Below, piece by piece: positions 5,070-6,671 of a stretch of DNA of 6,671 nt. Position 1 is the first letter of the stretch. Each line of letters starts with the position of its first letter. Both the position numbers and the translations under genes were made by a program. Under the pieces are notes generated by a model. That model was not told the DNA's origin and did not search any database. It saw only the letters and a list, made by a program, of their open reading frames with translations. The stretch is from a bacterium. GTDB taxonomy: Bacteria > Patescibacteriota > Minisyncoccia > Moranbacterales > DUUL01. Where the stretch lies: positions 1 to 6,671 of the forward strand of contig DAOUPS010000046.1 in NCBI GenBank assembly GCA_030626045.1, read 5' to 3'.

Positions 5070-5954
5070 TCATCTCCCTTTATCTGCCCGTTCCACCAAG
5101 CATCTATTTCGAGAGCTTGGGCATTTCACTGAAATTGTCCCAATCGTGTCAGTCCTTAATACTTCCGCATTATGTGAGCGCAGCCGCTCAAGAACATCCT
5201 CATGCGGATGGCCGTAACGATTGCTCTTCCCGCAAGAAATAATAGCCTGCTCCGGAGTCACCTTCTTGATAAAGTTGTCCGTGGTTGAATGTTTTGATCC
5301 ATGGTGTCCGATTTTAAGCCAATCAACATCAACATCCTCTTGATCTTTTAGCATATCATCTTCAGTTTTGGAATCCGCATCACCGGTAAAAAGAAATGAA
5401 TTTTCTCCGTAGTCCATCCTTACCACGACTGAGTGTTCATTTCTATCACTTTTTGACGATACAGTAGTATCAGGATTGAAGCTTCTCAGTTCAAGAACTT
5501 TTCCGATGGATATTTCCGATCCCTCGCCAAATGTATACTCTTTTATTTCCTGATCTTTAACAACTTTTTTATATTGTTGGAAAATTGCCGTATCCGCTTC
5601 CTGTCCATTGCACAAGATCATCTTTACCGAATATGTCTTCATTACGCTGATCAGCCCGCCAAAATGGTCTTTGTCCGGATGTGTCATGATCACGATCTCG
5701 ATCGTGCGATCAGTCGCTGGCATAACTTTTGACAGCTCGGACAAAAGTTTTTTGCCGTTCGGTCCTCCATCGATGAGGATCTGATATGACCCAAGATATT
5801 GAACCAGCGTGGCATCGCCCTGTCCAATATTCAGAAAGTGCACTTCTAATGGATCGTGTTCTTTGAAAGAAGAAGATACAACTTCAAAACCGACAAGCAG
5901 AAGCAAAAGTATCAGGATAAAAAATACTAAAAATTGTTTGTAGCGCTGATGCAT
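5070..5954 (-). CDS. ComEC-type metallo-beta-lactamase hydrolase, membrane-anchored
   Basis: A 294-aa MBL-fold protein equivalent to the C-terminal domain of ComEC/Rec2, proposed to process the non-transported strand during DNA uptake. An N-terminal signal anchor (about 6-26, very Leu/Ile-rich) would place the domain outside the membrane. Metal-binding signs are THPDKDH (91-97: H92, D94, D96, H97), GDAD (191-194, D192), IGHHGS (215-220, H217/H218) and YGHPHEDVL (247-255). FLNIGQGDATLVQ (40-52) and IDGGPNG (61-67) are typical of the ComEC branch. It begins 12 nt after the comEC membrane part with no SD, so the two are probably co-translated and work together. The last 18 or so residues after GTISV are Arg/Cys-containing and unlike the usual end. 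A secreted nuclease or hydrolase unrelated to uptake is possible. Confidence 0.9.
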   Translation of the reverse strand: MHQRYKQFLVFFILILLLLLVGFEVVSSSFKEHDPLEVHFLNIGQGDATLVQYLGSYQILIDGGPNGKKLLSELSKVMPATDRTIEIVIMTHPDKDHFGGLISVMKTYSVKMILCNGQEADTAIFQQYKKVVKDQEIKEYTFGEGSEISIGKVLELRSFNPDTTVSSKSDRNEHSVVVRMDYGENSFLFTGDADSKTEDDMLKDQEDVDVDWLKIGHHGSKHSTTDNFIKKVTPEQAIISCGKSNRYGHPHEDVLERLRSHNAEVLRTDTIGTISVKCPSSRNRCLVERADKGR

Positions 5955-5966
5955 TTTGGTATATTT

Positions 5967-6476
5967 TTATTTCTCGGAATACAACCTTCTCGGCTTTTGT
6001 AAGTATACAATAATTCCGGCAATAAAAATATAATAGAGCGCCAGCCAGGCGGCACTCACGTTCTCAATATTGATGTTCACGTACGGGATCTGAGAAAAGA
6101 ATTTAATTATCTCAATTTCAAAATGAAGCAGTGCCCACACTCCGATAGCAAACGGCTGCGCCAAAATCATTGAGATAGAACTTAGTACTATCATTATAAA
6201 CCCAGCCAGCATAATAACGGGGATCAACGGCAAAATAATAAAATTGACCGCTAATGAATACGGAGAAAAAGCGCCGAATTGGTAGATGATAATCCCGGCA
6301 ACAGCCATTTGAGCGGAAAAAGTGATAAGAACAATTGATTTCAGCTCGAGAAAATCCCTTGAAATATTGAACTTCTCAGCTAAAGGAGCATAGATATATA
6401 CAATGCCTAGCGTCGCGAGAAATGACAATTGAAATCCCACGTCATAGACGAGAATAAGAGGAGACCAAATGACCAT
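5967..6476 (-). CDS. comEC: ComEC/Rec2 competence protein, C-terminal membrane part (after frameshift)
   Basis: This holds the last part of the ComEC competence domain, the channel that carries single-stranded DNA across the cytoplasmic membrane. The frame contains the hallmark YDVGFQLSFLATLGI (residues 11-25), then hydrophobic segments around 49-65, 75-110 and 148-162, ending at a Lys/Arg-rich tail. The ATG at 6476 is unlikely to be the original start: the same frame reads upstream as ASTAFAATI, completing the membrane helix that continues into MVIWSPLIL, until it meets the other frame at the G4 run (6503-6506). The MBL domain that is fused to ComEC in Bacillus is here a separate gene 12 nt downstream. 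The family assignment is firm; whether this segment is made as a separate protein is open. Confidence 0.88.
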   Translation of the reverse strand: MVIWSPLILVYDVGFQLSFLATLGIVYIYAPLAEKFNISRDFLELKSIVLITFSAQMAVAGIIIYQFGAFSPYSLAVNFIILPLIPVIMLAGFIMIVLSSISMILAQPFAIGVWALLHFEIEIIKFFSQIPYVNINIENVSAAWLALYYIFIAGIIVYLQKPRRLYSEK

Positions 6477-6671
6477 TATGGTTGCCGCAAAAGCAGTGCT
6501 CGCCCCGAATTTGCAAGCCGTCCGTTCTTAGCCGCCCAAAGCACACAAATAGCCATAATAGCCGCACGTACCGCTGATGATGGAGCGCCGATACAATACA
6601 CAAACGAAATGATCCCTATTACCGAAAACCAAAATGCCTGTTTTCTCCACATTCCGCAAAATAACAGAAAC
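6476..6671 (-). CDS. comEC: ComEC/Rec2 competence protein, upstream part, partial, apparently frameshifted
   Basis: This frame is open from the window edge and carries ComEC signatures: a hydrophobic helix (FWFSVIGIISFVYCI), then GAPSSAVRAAIMA and WAAKNGRLANSG, matching the family pattern in which PSxxRAAIM is followed by an Arg-Leu-Ala-Asn segment before a long helix. After NSG the frame gives RALLLRQP and stops at TAA (6478-6476), while the expected continuation (ASTAFAATIMVIW, then YDVGFQLSF) lies in the other frame. The stop overlaps the next ATG as TAATG. The N-terminus lies beyond the window. The shift is equivalent to one missing G in the run at 6503-6506. Confidence 0.85.
   Translation of the reverse strand, partial: FLLFCGMWRKQAFWFSVIGIISFVYCIGAPSSAVRAAIMAICVLWAAKNGRLANSGRALLLRQP
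6503..6506 (-). other. Probable frameshift site in comEC (G4 homopolymer)
   Basis: On the minus strand AAT TCG GGG CGA reads N-S-G-R in the upstream frame. With five Gs instead of four it would read N-S-G-A-S-T-A-F and join the downstream ComEC frame without losing a residue. A P-site tRNA on GGG could also slip back one base within GGGG and re-pair perfectly. An assembly or base-calling error, a true mutation and programmed slippage all remain possible. Confidence 0.8.

Noticed and set aside
5002..5217. Plus-strand 71-codon frame partly in the 217-bp gap
   Set aside because: More than half is antisense to the MBL gene, there is no RBS or promoter, and the product resembles nothing known.

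Overview
The window reads as a compact bacterial chromosome segment of moderate G+C with every recognisable gene on the minus strand, so transcription runs from high to low coordinates. The gene set, the short AT-rich gaps, the near absence of Shine-Dalgarno (SD) sequences, a ComEC divided into separate membrane and metallo-beta-lactamase (MBL) parts, lysine-rich protein tails and an oversized adenylate kinase together suggest a Patescibacteria (Candidate Phyla Radiation) genome. That assignment is inference. The code is standard: the yqeY-like gene ends at TGA, and TGA is not used as a sense codon.

Layout in the direction of transcription. (1) 6671-5967: the C-terminal half of the ComEC competence channel, interrupted by an apparent one-base frameshift in a G4 run. 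It is followed 12 nt later by a membrane-anchored MBL hydrolase (5954-5070), the detached C-terminal domain of ComEC. An intrinsic terminator at 4925-4903 ends this unit. (2) 4852-3773: a long zinc-LID adenylate kinase-like protein with its own TATAAT box. (3) 3595-2912: signal peptidase I, driven by a near-consensus sigma70 promoter (TTGACT-17-TATAAT) just downstream of the kinase gene. (4) 2914-2766: an unusual intergenic stretch with imperfect terminal inverted repeats, a perfect 24-bp palindrome, 10-bp tandem repeats and several hairpins. (5) 2740 to the window start: hisS, a HIT-family hydrolase, rpsU (bS21), a yqeY-like gene and the start of an unidentified gene overlapping yqeY. This is a translation and housekeeping cluster with 2-nt and 16-nt gaps, a 14-nt overlap and one 97-bp gap before rpsU.

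Three things deserve most attention. The comEC frameshift is precisely locatable. Of the seven or more readable starts, only rpsU has an SD, and that SD complements 11 nt of the expected 16S rRNA tail; this resembles the Bacteroidota situation in which bS21 is linked to anti-SD occlusion. A 24-25-nt motif that includes the stop codon is shared by the ends of the HIT and lepB genes, and recurs inverted at the other end of the structured intergenic element. No CRISPR array, tRNA, rRNA, transposase or defence system is visible, and no stretch over 300 bases lacks a gene.
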